DNA of 47,544 nt from Candidatus Nutricula glyptotermitis (GCA_031263495.1 JAISFQ010000149.1:1-47544), one strand, 5' to 3'; positions 36,895 through 45,939 are shown, numbered from the stretch's first letter. Notes: generated by a model not told the origin, from the letters alone. Translations and numbers: made by a program.

Positions 36895-38481
36895 GTGGAT
36901 AACAGCAGAGAAAGGCGTGTTGAAAGTGCAAAAGTTTGGCGTAAACACGTGAAACGAGCACTTGGAGTGCTTGGTGTTTTGGCGTTATTTGTTACGACTG
37001 TTGCGTGCTCAAAAGAGAGCGCGGATGGTAGTGGTAACAGCATCGAAAATGCGGATGGCAAAAGTAAACTCGCGATTGCTTTGACGCTTGCGCCGACGAA
37101 CTTGGACATCAGAAATACGTCAGGCACTGCGCTTGAGCAGGTGTTACTTGACAATGTGTACGAAGGATTACTGACGCTTGACGAGCGCAATTTGCCAGTT
37201 CCGTTGCTTGCCGACACTTATGAAGTTTCAGATGATGCGCTGAAATACACGTTTCGCATCATGACCGCCGTAACGTTTTCAAACGGCAATACGCTCACTG
37301 CAAAGGACTTCGAGTATTCGATTAACGACATTATTACGAATAAGTTAAAGAACTATGAGCAGTTGGACAGGGTTAAAAGCGTTGTAGCGCAAGATGATTT
37401 GACGCTTACGATTGAGATGAAAGCACCTGACGCGAATTTGCTGTGGAATTTGGCAGGCAGAATCGGCATTGCGCTCGACAGAACCGCGACAAATGACCTC
37501 ATGAACAGCGCAATTGGCACTGGACCATTCACGATTCCCGAGAGCGGTTGGGTGCAAGATCAGTCGCTTACGTTGCAGAAAAACGCGAATTATTGGGGTG
37601 GCAGGTCAAACGAACGCGCGAAAGTTGATGAGATTTTGATACGCTACATTCCAGATCCGAACGCTGCTGTGAATGCACTTTTGTCCGATGACGTGCAGGT
37701 TTTGGCGCCGATAGTCGAGAAAATGCAGGACGGAATAAGTGACGCGGACAAGGAGCGATTCGAGTTTCTAGTTGCCGAAGGTTCGGACAAATTCGTGCTT
37801 GCGTTCAATAATGCACGAGAACCGCTGACCGATATTCGCGTTCGCAAGGCAATTCGTTACGCTATCGACCACGACGAAATTATCGCTGCTCGTGGTGGTA
37901 AAGCGGACTTGAAATTAGGCGGTCCGATTCCAAAACTTGACCCTGGTTATCAAGACTTAACTTTGCTGTTTACATACGACGCTGAGCAGGCGAAATCGCT
38001 ACTCGCAGAAGCAGGTTATAATGATACGAACAAACTGAAACTTACGCTCAAATATTGCGCAACTGTTTATGGCGCAGAACTTGGAAGCATTTTGACGTCG
38101 CAACTCGCAAAAGTAGGCATTGAACTGGAAGTTATTAACGTAGAATTCGCTACGTGGCTACAAGATGTTTACACAAACAAGGACTACGATTTGTCGCTCG
38201 TCGACCACAACGAACCGCGCGATTTTTCCGCATGGGCTAATTCCGACTACTATTTCGGCTACGACAACCCCAAAGTCAAGGAACTTTACACCAATTCCAC
38301 GTTCGCAAAAACAGATGATGAGCAGGCTTCTCTCATTGCAACTGCCGCAAAACTTGTGTCGCAGGATGCCGCCGCCGATTGGCTGTTCAATTACAGAACC
38401 ACGCTTGCAATCAAAAAAGGCGTTTCGGGGTTACGAGCAAATTCGAACCAAACTAGGTTGCCATTGATAAATCTCTGGTAA
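36895..38481 (+). CDS. Peptide/solute-binding lipoprotein, SBP_bac_5 family
   Basis: A 528-residue binding protein. A charged 21-residue lead is followed by LGVLGVLALFVTTVAC, giving a lipobox (TVAC) with Cys at about 39. The mature part has VLLDNVYEGLLTLDERN, the TFSNGNTLTAKDFEYSIND segment and RVRKAIRYAIDHDEI, all usual in the DppA/OppA fold. GTG start at 36895 with AGAAAGG upstream. It is followed by two permeases but no ATPase. It is only distantly similar to the other binding protein at 23539-25248. The substrate is not known. Confidence 0.9.
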   Translation: MDNSRERRVESAKVWRKHVKRALGVLGVLALFVTTVACSKESADGSGNSIENADGKSKLAIALTLAPTNLDIRNTSGTALEQVLLDNVYEGLLTLDERNLPVPLLADTYEVSDDALKYTFRIMTAVTFSNGNTLTAKDFEYSINDIITNKLKNYEQLDRVKSVVAQDDLTLTIEMKAPDANLLWNLAGRIGIALDRTATNDLMNSAIGTGPFTIPESGWVQDQSLTLQKNANYWGGRSNERAKVDEILIRYIPDPNAAVNALLSDDVQVLAPIVEKMQDGISDADKERFEFLVAEGSDKFVLAFNNAREPLTDIRVRKAIRYAIDHDEIIAARGGKADLKLGGPIPKLDPGYQDLTLLFTYDAEQAKSLLAEAGYNDTNKLKLTLKYCATVYGAELGSILTSQLAKVGIELEVINVEFATWLQDVYTNKDYDLSLVDHNEPRDFSAWANSDYYFGYDNPKVKELYTNSTFAKTDDEQASLIATAAKLVSQDAAADWLFNYRTTLAIKKGVSGLRANSNQTRLPLINLW

Positions 38482-38494
38482 AGGCATTGGGCAT

Positions 38495-39619
38495 ATGCGA
38501 ACAAAAGCGAGATTTTTCCACATAAACCCCAGCATATCATATGTTTTACATCGCGTATTAATACTGTTCGCGAGCACAATTCTTGCAAGCATAATCATCT
38601 TCACTATTTTACGCATTTTACCAGGGGATACCGCAACTATTATCGCAGGCAAGGACGCAAGCGTGGGGCAAGTTGAAAGATTGCGCGAAAAAATGGGACT
38701 AAATGCGCCATTAATTGAGCAGTACTTTGAGTGGATTAAAGGCTTTTTTACTGGCAGTTTAGGCAATTCTGCTGTCGACAACACCAGCATTTCGGCGTCA
38801 ATTTGGCAAAAATCACTTGTAACTTTTCCGCTATGCATTCTGAGCCTACTGTTTTCTCTGATTATTGCGTTACCAATAGGCATTATGGCAGGAATGCGCA
38901 CGAATAAACAGAAAGTTGATGATAAAAATAGGGGTATTAAAATAAACAACTTTAATATTGCCAACTTTTTTGACTTTATTTTGCAAGGCGCGAGTGCGAT
39001 TCCAGCACTTTGGGCAGGACTTTTGATATTGTTACTGCTTGGAAAAGGAGTCGGCGTGCTTCCAATTTTGCCATCCCAAGGTTTTCCGCTCGGTGGGTTT
39101 GGTGTTTCGCCACAAGAAGCGTTTGTTTCACTACTTTTGCCTGCTCTTAGCGTCGCGATTATCGTTAGTAGCAGAATTATGCGTGTCACGAAAACCGAAA
39201 TACAGAAAGTTCAGGACGCAGATTTTATACGTTTTGCTATGTCAACTGGGAAAACGCGCTTAAATGCGATGCTTAAAATCGGTCTTCGTGCATCAGGAAC
39301 TGCGATTTTCTCAACTATTGCGCTTACGTTTGCCGAAATGCTGACGGGAGTGGTCGTCGTCGAAAAACTGTTCGCGTTGCCTGGGTTGTCGAGCATGCTT
39401 TTGCACGATATCGGCGTCAGAGATTTGATAAAAGTGCAGAGTGAACTGCTGTTATTAGTGTTGTTCATACTTATTTTAGGCATTGTTATAGATGTTATTT
39501 CGTCCATAATCGACCCTAGAATCGGGCGTAGGGAAACTAAATATTATGCTCAGTGGGCGGTTGGCGGTTTTAGGCGAAGTCGGGGGAGCAGAAACGTAAG
39601 AGAGCGGGGGAGTGCATGA
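38495..39619 (+). CDS. ABC importer permease, DppB type
   Basis: A 374-residue permease with the DppB-like beginning (YVLHRVLILFASTILASIII) and FTILRILPGDTATIIAG. The ATPase-contact loop is FAMSTGKTRLNAMLKIGLRASG, and the ending is SSIIDPRIGRRE. A hydrophilic insert (about 142-165, rich in K, D and N) lies after the second helix, and the C-terminal tail is long and Arg-rich (RRSRGSRNVRERGSA). It starts 13 bp after the binding-protein stop and overlaps the next gene by ATGA. Confidence 0.88.
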   Translation: MRTKARFFHINPSISYVLHRVLILFASTILASIIIFTILRILPGDTATIIAGKDASVGQVERLREKMGLNAPLIEQYFEWIKGFFTGSLGNSAVDNTSISASIWQKSLVTFPLCILSLLFSLIIALPIGIMAGMRTNKQKVDDKNRGIKINNFNIANFFDFILQGASAIPALWAGLLILLLLGKGVGVLPILPSQGFPLGGFGVSPQEAFVSLLLPALSVAIIVSSRIMRVTKTEIQKVQDADFIRFAMSTGKTRLNAMLKIGLRASGTAIFSTIALTFAEMLTGVVVVEKLFALPGLSSMLLHDIGVRDLIKVQSELLLLVLFILILGIVIDVISSIIDPRIGRRETKYYAQWAVGGFRRSRGSRNVRERGSA

Positions 39620-40407
39620 GAGTAAAGTTTTCCATATTTATGCTGTCGATAGTTGCACTTTCCGCTGTTGTATCGCTATTTTTGCCAAGCGACTTTGGAT
39701 TTTCGGCAGATGGATATTCTACTTTGCAACTTCCGAGTAGTGCGCACTTATTAGGCACAGATTCATCTGGTCACGATTTGTTTTTTGCACTCATAAAAGG
39801 CTCACTGACCAGCGCGATTTTGTGTATTTCCACGTTACTGTTATGTTTTGTAGTCGTATTTTTATTATGCATGCTGATTTCCGTTGCGCCAAAACGCTTG
39901 CAAGACTTGATTTTGGCGTTTTTGGACACGATGATTGCATTTCCGACGCTAATCATCGCAATGCTTATCGCAGCAGTGGCAGGTGGTTCACTGTTTGTAG
40001 TCGTAATAGCGTGCTCAGTTGCATATTCTGTCAATGCGACGCGCGTATTGTCCAACGAAGTGCGCAAAATCTTGGCGACCGATTATGTCACAAGCGCAGT
40101 CACAACAGGCGAATCAAAGCCTTCAATATTCGTCCGACACGTTTTTCCATCGCTATTGCCACTTTTAATTGTGCAATTATCCTATGCAACATCGTCAGTT
40201 TTGCTCGCGGAAGCAGGGCTCACATATTTGGGCTACGGCGCGCCACAAAACACAGCATCTTGGGGGCACGTCCTTTCCGATTCCGCTTCATTCATCCGCA
40301 CCGCACCCATAACTTTGCTGTTCCCCGGGCTTTTAATCACTATCACAGTCTTGTCGATTAATGTGGTGGGGGACTGGGTGGCTGGGAAAGTCGATCGCTT
40401 CGCTTAG
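39616..40407 (+). CDS. ABC importer permease, DppC type
   Basis: A 263-residue permease, shorter than usual for DppC (about 300) because the N-terminal cytosolic stretch is almost missing. It keeps LLGTDSSGHDLFFALIKG, the ATPase-contact loop TSAVTTGESKPSIFVRHVFPS, and LTYLGYGAPQNTASWGHVL. ATG overlaps the stop of the DppB-type gene and has GGGGGAG upstream. No ATPase gene follows; a heptamer array starts directly after the stop. It may borrow the double ATPase encoded at 19726-21432 or one outside the window. Confidence 0.88.
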   Translation: MRVKFSIFMLSIVALSAVVSLFLPSDFGFSADGYSTLQLPSSAHLLGTDSSGHDLFFALIKGSLTSAILCISTLLLCFVVVFLLCMLISVAPKRLQDLILAFLDTMIAFPTLIIAMLIAAVAGGSLFVVVIACSVAYSVNATRVLSNEVRKILATDYVTSAVTTGESKPSIFVRHVFPSLLPLLIVQLSYATSSVLLAEAGLTYLGYGAPQNTASWGHVLSDSASFIRTAPITLLFPGLLITITVLSINVVGDWVAGKVDRFA

Positions 40408-40436
40408 TTAATAATTAGTAATTAATAATTAGTAAT

Positions 40437-40506
40437 GAGGAAGGAGTAATGAGTAAGGAGTAATGAGTAAGGAGTAATGAGTAAGGAGTAATGAGTAATG
40501 AGTAAT
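40437..40506. repeat. Heptanucleotide array, 10 units
   Basis: One GAGGAAG unit, then alternating GAGTAAT and GAGTAAG, ending with GAGTAAT units, exactly 70 bp. It begins 30 bp after the permease stop. Confidence 0.9.
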
Positions 40507-40547
40507 GGATGCGGAGTTCGCTTATGCTCACACTCCACCTCAGAATT

Positions 40548-40835
40548 CCGCCTTTCGCAGGAATTCAGAGAACGTAAACTCCCACTCAGAACCGTGCACT
40601 ACTTCACCCCGCTGAATTCCGCACCGTGAGCGACAGCGAGCGAGATGCGGAATCTTAATTAAAGTATTGCGTAGCAATGCATTTAATGGAGTTCGCGCTT
40701 TGCGCTCACGCTATTTTTAAGATTCCAGAGGGTCGAACGCTTCTCGCGTTGGGTCGCAGGGGGTCAAATGCTCAATCGCATTTTCCTTCACCTGGGGTCA
40801 AACGCTCAATCGCATTTTCCTACACAGAATTCAGA
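40548..40835. repeat. Repeat B, copy 8, with three module-D hairpins
   Basis: A compact GAATTCCGCCTTTCGCAGGA palindrome comes first. Then comes a full left half (CTGAATTCCGCACCGTGAGC, GATGCGGAATCTTAATTAA, ATTGCGTAGCAAT) and GAGTTCGCGCTTTGCGCTCA. The right end is interrupted by module D in three forms: GAACGCTTCTCGCGTT (from 40729), AAATGCTCAATCGCATTT (40761-40787) and AAACGCTCAATCGCATTT (40795-40821). It closes with CAGAATTCAGAG. There is no gene between 40408 and 40886. Confidence 0.8.
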
Positions 40836-40867
40836 GTAAAAGTACTGCGCGACATTAAGAGTACCCC

Positions 40868-40885
40868 TTGTCATCTAGGTAGCGT
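40868..40885. repeat. Repeat C, left-end fragment
   Basis: TTGTCATCTAGGTAGCGT matches the left end of the 13703 copy and stops 1 bp before the stop codon of the MupG-family gene. The break therefore falls exactly at the gene end. Confidence 0.7.
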
Positions 40886-40886
40886 C

Positions 40887-41978
40887 TTACTTCACAAATC
40901 CGAATGGACGCCATCTGTCAAGCGAGTCAAGTAGCATCCGCTCATTTTCAGGCACGTGACCGACCACATTCTTATTGCCCTCATTTGGCATATCTTTCAG
41001 AATTATCTGAAGTTCACCCTTGTAATGCGCGTAGTTATCGTTCAAAATGACCACGTCGCCTCGCTTCAGTGGGCGAGTGTTGCCAGCAGGGAATGGTAAA
41101 TGCTTATATGTCATTCTGGGCCATGATGAACGCGCCATATAATCATTCTTATCTCCACGAACCATGTGCTCATGCTCATAGATCACCTTACGCTCGCTCT
41201 CATGCAACTCTTTCTCAAAGTCAATTTTGAACGTAGGCATAGTGAGGCAGGTCTTGCCCATAATTTCCAGTTCTTCATCCGTAGCAGCCTGATTACCGAT
41301 CAATATGTCATCCACATTACCTAACGCGACTAAATGTCTCACCTGCACATCTATCGGCAAGTTTCTGTGTATTTCGAGCGTGCACAACCCCTCGCGCACG
41401 GGCCATGGGCCAAAGGTGTCTGGTGCTTGCGATGATACAAATGCGGCAGTGTTCAAGCCATACTTCTTTACCTTTTCGTTAGAGTGATTGAAAAACTCCA
41501 AGTCCAAACCAGTATATCTTTGCGGATAAAAGTTGTGGCAAGTTAGAAACTTTGACATATTAGGGTTGTTAGATACGATTGACCCTACATTATCGTTACC
41601 CATACTGCCATTTACTTCAATATACAATCCATACTTATTGTATGTCAACATGCTTTCGCGCAGACCATCAAAACCTTGGTCTAATCTAATTCCATCCGCT
41701 CCTAGTTCTGAAAAGAATCCCAAGTCATCATAACTTATGCCTAATCTATCAAACACATAAGGAGCAACGTCCATGATTACTTCCATGTCATACTTGTGAC
41801 AATCGTCAATCATCTCACGAAACTCTGCCTTTACCTCATCTGGCGTTTTGCCTTCTACGCTCAAAAGGCAAGTAAACACGCGCTTAAACCCTGCCTTTCC
41901 CGCTTTGTCAATATATACCTTATTGTCCTCTGTTTTAGAGTGCTCTGGGTATATAGAAATGCCTAGTTTATTAGCCAT
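40887..41978 (-). CDS. MupG-family (DUF871) 6-phospho-sugar hydrolase
   Basis: A 363-residue protein of the DUF871 family. The studied member MupG is a cytosolic 6-phospho-N-acetylmuramidase in peptidoglycan recycling. The beginning KLGISIYPEHSK is typical. The TIM-barrel part (about 1-235) has GADGIRLDQGFDGL, YIEVNGSMGN and TCHNFYPQRYTGL; the C-terminal cyclophilin-like domain (about 245-363) has RGDVVILNDNYAHYKGELQI. ATG at 41978 has GGAGGAAA upstream; 25 further open codons are not conserved. It lies downstream of PTS IIB and IIC and probably cleaves the phosphorylated disaccharide they import. MurNAc-6P-GlcNAc is one option and another beta-linked amino-sugar product is possible. Confidence 0.85.
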   Translation of the reverse strand: MANKLGISIYPEHSKTEDNKVYIDKAGKAGFKRVFTCLLSVEGKTPDEVKAEFREMIDDCHKYDMEVIMDVAPYVFDRLGISYDDLGFFSELGADGIRLDQGFDGLRESMLTYNKYGLYIEVNGSMGNDNVGSIVSNNPNMSKFLTCHNFYPQRYTGLDLEFFNHSNEKVKKYGLNTAAFVSSQAPDTFGPWPVREGLCTLEIHRNLPIDVQVRHLVALGNVDDILIGNQAATDEELEIMGKTCLTMPTFKIDFEKELHESERKVIYEHEHMVRGDKNDYMARSSWPRMTYKHLPFPAGNTRPLKRGDVVILNDNYAHYKGELQIILKDMPNEGNKNVVGHVPENERMLLDSLDRWRPFGFVK

Positions 41979-42045
41979 TTTTCCTCCTTTAACTACTGCA
42001 CCACCCCTTTTGCCCTTCCACTGTTTCATATAGTTCGTTGCATGA

Positions 42046-42147
42046 AAAAACAAAGCAACAACGAACTCTGTTGTAAATTATCCGTTACGATTTATCACAA
42101 CAGGATAATGGAAACGCGAGAGAAATGAAAGAAACTCCCGCGTTTCC
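42046..42147 (-). terminator. Hairpins between PTS IIC and MupG-family genes
   Basis: On the mRNA strand GGAAACGCGGGAG pairs with CTCTCGCGTTTCC (42147-42135 and 42122-42110, 13 bp with one G-U). It is followed by ATTATCC/GGATAAT and GTTCGTTG/CAACGAAC pairs. None carries a clean U run. They may lower or uncouple expression of the downstream gene. Confidence 0.45.
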
Positions 42148-42178
42148 TGTATATTTTTGCAACATAAGTAATTTATAC

Positions 42179-43618
42179 TTAAGCTGTGCTTGGAGTTGCT
42201 CCCTCCTCTGCTCCTTGCTCTTTGTTAACCATTCCATTCGCGACAATCACGAAGATTGACCAAATTGCGAACGCAACTGCTAAGTCAATAAGAGCGACAA
42301 CTGCTGCTTGCCACGAGAAACCACTCGCCATAAACGCAATTATTATAGGCGGAGTAATCCATGGCATCTGAATAAACGGAGGTGGCATAAAGCCAATCGC
42401 CGTCGCTGCATACGTTATCACTGCCAAAATACATGGAACAAGAAGCCACGGAATGACGAATATCGGGTTCAACACGATAGGCAAACCGAATACGACTGGC
42501 TCGTTAATCTCGAAAACGCCCATCGGTGTCGCAAGTTTCGCAATCATCCTATACTCCTCACGCTTTGAGAATACAAGTATTGCAATCAAAAGCGCAAAAC
42601 TGGCTCCAGAGCCTCCTTGCCAGACTAAGTCAAACGATCCGCTTGTCCAAAGGTATGGGAACTGTGAAATGTCATGTGTTTGCTCCCAAACTGCGTTATT
42701 CTCTAACAGTGCTGGCAAATAAGTTCCACTCAAAACTGGCGTCATAATGCTCGCACCATGCAAGCCAAAGAACCACAAGAACTGCACCATAAACACTACG
42801 AGCACGACCCATCCGATACCTTGAGACGCGCCTAAGAATGGCTGTTGAATGAACTTAGCAATCAAATCCGCTAAAGCTTCTGGTATATCCGGGTTCGCTT
42901 CGTGAATCTTCCCGAGAATAAAACTCAAAAGTCCAGCACCGAATATAACGATTGCGCCTGGAATAATCGCAGCAAACGCCTGCGAAACTGCTGGTGGGAC
43001 CATTTCTGGTAACTTGATTGTAATCTTTGCGATAATAATCTTAGCAAAAATTATAGTGCCTATCAAACCAAGAATCATAGCAGTAAACAGACCGCCTGCG
43101 TTCAGGTAACTTACATTTAAGTTTCCCCAAGCACCAAGCGAAATTCCTGTCGCATCTACTGTTCCTCCAGCCGCTGTAATTTCATCAATCACCGTTTGCG
43201 AAAATGCCCCCCCCTCAGGAGCGCTCAATGAGGCTGATGCCGTCTGTGGCGTAATTGTGATATACGCAGCAGTCGAAACTAAACCAGCACTGATTTCGTT
43301 AACGCCATACGCTTTTGCCACGTGATAACCGATCGAAAACGAAAATATCAGCGCGAACATAGCGATTGTGCCCCACCATACGCTTCCATCGATGGTAATT
43401 AACCATTCCATCGCTTCTGGAACCGCTGGTAAGTTTAGCATCTCAGGAGCCATTAAGTCCCTGAAAATTGCATTAAACAGCACGGCGACTGAACCTGCCA
43501 TTGTGACAGGCATAATCGCAATAAACGAGTCGCGTATTGCGACCAAATGCTTCTGAGAACCAAATTTAGCCGCTATCGGCACAAAATGCTCCTCCATCCA
43601 TTGTGTAAATTTATCCAT
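42179..43618 (-). CDS. PTS IIC component, lactose/cellobiose family
   Basis: A 479-residue membrane transporter that moves a disaccharide while it is phosphorylated by IIB. It has eight or more helices and the motifs LWFFGLHGASIM, WTSGSFDLVWQGGSGASFAL and MGVFEINEPVVFGLPIVLNP that mark the CelB/LacE family. The IIB gene is 22 bp upstream; no IIA gene is present. A run of eight G on the coding strand (43207-43214, in the PEGGA segment) lies in an extracytoplasmic or loop part near residue 135. The specificity could be cellobiose, chitobiose or MurNAc-containing; only the family is certain. Confidence 0.92.
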   Translation of the reverse strand: MDKFTQWMEEHFVPIAAKFGSQKHLVAIRDSFIAIMPVTMAGSVAVLFNAIFRDLMAPEMLNLPAVPEAMEWLITIDGSVWWGTIAMFALIFSFSIGYHVAKAYGVNEISAGLVSTAAYITITPQTASASLSAPEGGAFSQTVIDEITAAGGTVDATGISLGAWGNLNVSYLNAGGLFTAMILGLIGTIIFAKIIIAKITIKLPEMVPPAVSQAFAAIIPGAIVIFGAGLLSFILGKIHEANPDIPEALADLIAKFIQQPFLGASQGIGWVVLVVFMVQFLWFFGLHGASIMTPVLSGTYLPALLENNAVWEQTHDISQFPYLWTSGSFDLVWQGGSGASFALLIAILVFSKREEYRMIAKLATPMGVFEINEPVVFGLPIVLNPIFVIPWLLVPCILAVITYAATAIGFMPPPFIQMPWITPPIIIAFMASGFSWQAAVVALIDLAVAFAIWSIFVIVANGMVNKEQGAEEGATPSTA

Positions 43619-43640
43619 TATTTCCTCCCTCTACACATTC

Positions 43641-43943
43641 CTACTCAAAAAGTGCCAGTGCCTCATCAAGCACTTTAGCACCATTCATCTGCCCATACGT
43701 CATCATATCAATGACAGTAACGGGCTTTTCATTATTTACTAGACCTTTCACCTTGTCCAATAAATAACGGACCTGTGGACCGAGCATGACCACGTCAGCC
43801 TCTTTCGACGCTGACTCTGCATCTGCTCCTCCGACAGCCCATATTTTTGCATCAATGCCCTTCTGGGCTGCTGTATCCTGCATGTTTTTGACTAAGGCAC
43901 TAGTCGACATGCCAGCAGAACACACTAGCAAAATATTTACCAT
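43641..43943 (-). CDS. PTS IIB component, lactose/cellobiose family
   Basis: A 100-residue soluble phosphocarrier. The phosphorylated Cys is C8 in LLVCSAGMSTSALV, and the rest has the small alpha/beta IIB fold (VMLGPQVRYLLDKVK). ATG at 43943 has a strong GGGAGG upstream. It receives phosphate from a IIA protein that must be encoded elsewhere and passes it to the sugar bound by the neighbouring IIC. It is the first gene of the IIB-IIC-MupG group. Confidence 0.93.
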   Translation of the reverse strand: MVNILLVCSAGMSTSALVKNMQDTAAQKGIDAKIWAVGGADAESASKEADVVMLGPQVRYLLDKVKGLVNNEKPVTVIDMMTYGQMNGAKVLDEALALFE

Positions 43944-44053
43944 ATTTTCCTCCCTTTTCAAATCACGTATAGCATATTGATGCACTTTTCATATACTATA
44001 CCATAAGCAAGCACTATCTTAAAAAAATGCACAATAAGATACTGCTTACAATT

Positions 44054-44082
44054 AGTATAGCATACATTATTTTCATAATCAA
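44054..44082 (-). promoter_or_regulatory. Promoter of PTS operon
   Basis: TTGATT (44082-44077) and TATACT (44059-44054) on the minus strand are 17 nt apart. The leader would be about 105 nt. A second -10-like TATAGTATA lies closer to the gene. Confidence 0.55.
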
Positions 44083-44150
44083 GATTTTCACAAAAGATAA
44101 ATATTTGAACATTCCCTCTGTCGCACTGCGTTCTTGAAAAGGACTCCACC

Positions 44151-44287
44151 TCAGAATTCCGCACCGTGAGCGATAGCGAGCGAGATGCGGAATCTTAATT
44201 AAAGTATTGCGTAGCAATGCAATTAAAACGGAGTTCCCTTGCGCTCACACTATTTTTAAGATTCCTGCTTTCGCAGGAATTCAGAGA
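44151..44287. repeat. Repeat B, copy 9 (complete)
   Basis: CAGAATTCCGCACCGTGAGC and GATAGCGAGCGAGATGCGG are followed by AATCTTAATTAA, ATTGCGTAGCAAT, GAGTTCCCTTGCGCTCAC, and TTAAGATTCCTGC/GCAGGAATTCAG. It accounts for most of the gap 43944-44326; the remainder is the PTS promoter and leader. Confidence 0.85.
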
Positions 44288-44326
44288 ACGATAAACTCCA
44301 CCTCAGAACCATGCGCAACTCCATTT

Positions 44327-45814
44327 TCACATCACGCATGCGTCAAGTGATGGATCGTCTTTTGGATCGATAGCTGGAGTAGGTGTAGGAGTTGAGTTGG
44401 TGTTTTGTTTTGTTGGATTGTTACTTGGCTGCTGCGTCGCTGTGTCACCATTATTCTTAGGAATGTTCCCACTGTTTTCGGCGTTTTCAGCACCTTTTGG
44501 TCTTTTTGCCATGTACTTTATTTCACCTACAGTAACTTTCTTGTCTTTTATCAACTCTTCCCACAAAACACTAGCATCAGGTGACCACTGAATCCTATTC
44601 GAATCGTATGGATATGTGTTCCATGGGACAGTCAACATGCCGATGTTGTAAGTTTTAACGTCCTTCATCGAATAAGCAATACCTACTAAATTCGTAAGTC
44701 CATATGACGATTGCACGCTTGAAACTGCTGAACCTGCAAAAGTGTAGAGTTCAGAAATGTTGCTTATCATGTCTTTACGCAAAATTTCTTTGACGAGTGC
44801 GGTTAATAGTCTCTGTTGACGCCCAATTCTAGTGATATCAGATCCATCACCTAATCCGATTCCCGTCCTCGCGCGTGCATATTCTAGTGCTTGCCAACCA
44901 TCTAGTTTCTGGCAACCAGCACGCAGAGTTAAACCGCCTGCTCCCCATGCGACAAGATCGTTCTCTATGCTTATATGTACGCCACCTATTGCATCAACAA
45001 TATCTTTAAATCCTGCAAAATCGACTATTACTGAGCCATTCATGCGAAGACCTGTGTTATGTTCGACTGTTTGCACGACGCATGCAATTCCTGATGACGT
45101 GTCTCCTGCATAATTATAGCCGACTCCGAATGCCGAGTTGAACATCTGTATACCTTGCGGATATGTTTCGCCTTTTGAAGTCACGCAAGCAGGTATATCG
45201 ACCATAGAATCGCGCGGAATCGAAACCAAATATGCAGTTTTTCTGTCTGATGAAATGTGCACGATAATATTCGTATCCGTATTTTGCACGCCATCTGCTG
45301 TGTCATCAATTTCCGCATTTTTTCCATCGCGACTGTCAATTCCGACGAGCAAAATGTTAATCGCATCTCCTGCTAACGGATCTAGCGGAGGTCTTTCTGC
45401 CTGTTCTAACATACCTTGATCGATGTGCCCTAATCTTGAAGTCATGTCAAAATATATGAATCCAAAAATCACGAGCGAAAAGGTAAGAATCGTGACTAGT
45501 AATCCCAAAAACACAGTGCGCACTTTTTTATAACTGCCAGTGAATAAAACTTTTGAGTGCCTTGGCATATTTTTTGACTTTTTTGCTGTCGACTTGCCAT
45601 TTTTAGATGTTGCATCTTCTACTGACCCATTAAGCCTAGACCATAACTCCTCGTTTAATTCCACATCTTCTGTACTGTGGTCGTCATTTTCAATTACTGT
45701 TTCATCAAGTGATGAAGTATCATCTGTTGCGCCCGATTCTGATTTTCCATTGGATAAATAGTTCGGAAGTGTAATTTTGTCACCACCATCTACGTTTTCG
45801 TCACTTTCTGCCAT
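44327..45814 (-). CDS. LytR-CpsA-Psr family cell-wall ligase
   Basis: A 495-residue membrane-anchored enzyme that attaches glycopolymers to peptidoglycan. An acidic cytosolic part (1-85) is followed by a helix (about 86-108, VFLGLLVTILTFSLVIFGF) and the LCP domain. The domain shows ILLVGIDSRDG, TDTNIIVHIS, VSIPRDSMVDIP, SVIVDFAGFKDIVDAIGGV and the ARARTGIGLGDGSDITRIGRQQRLL motif that binds polyprenyl phosphate. The tail (about 445-495) is Asn/Thr/Pro-rich. ATG at 45814 overlaps the stop of the small upstream ORF (TGATG). A TTG one codon earlier is also possible. Confidence 0.92.
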   Translation of the reverse strand: MAESDENVDGGDKITLPNYLSNGKSESGATDDTSSLDETVIENDDHSTEDVELNEELWSRLNGSVEDATSKNGKSTAKKSKNMPRHSKVLFTGSYKKVRTVFLGLLVTILTFSLVIFGFIYFDMTSRLGHIDQGMLEQAERPPLDPLAGDAINILLVGIDSRDGKNAEIDDTADGVQNTDTNIIVHISSDRKTAYLVSIPRDSMVDIPACVTSKGETYPQGIQMFNSAFGVGYNYAGDTSSGIACVVQTVEHNTGLRMNGSVIVDFAGFKDIVDAIGGVHISIENDLVAWGAGGLTLRAGCQKLDGWQALEYARARTGIGLGDGSDITRIGRQQRLLTALVKEILRKDMISNISELYTFAGSAVSSVQSSYGLTNLVGIAYSMKDVKTYNIGMLTVPWNTYPYDSNRIQWSPDASVLWEELIKDKKVTVGEIKYMAKRPKGAENAENSGNIPKNNGDTATQQPSNNPTKQNTNSTPTPTPAIDPKDDPSLDACVM

Positions 45815-45939
45815 CAATCACCACCAACTTTGTCTAAAATAAAAGGTTCACAAAATACGTTGCTTAAGTAGAAGCCTTTTTGCATAATGTTAATGCATTT
45901 TGGACTCTCTAACTCGTCTTTTTTGACTGCTTTAACCAT
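45814..45939 (-). CDS. 41-residue small ORF coupled to the LCP gene
   Basis: ATG at 45939 with GGAAGG 5 nt upstream opens a frame of 41 codons. It begins MVKAVKKDELESPK and ends FILDKVGGD. Its TGA overlaps the LCP start codon (TGATG). There is a basic N-terminus and two Cys (15 and 30), and no membrane segment. No family is recognised. It may be a small protein or a leader peptide for translational coupling. TATACT at 45979-45974 is a possible -10 about 35 nt before the ATG, without a clear -35. Confidence 0.5.
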   Translation of the reverse strand: MVKAVKKDELESPKCINIMQKGFYLSNVFCEPFILDKVGGD

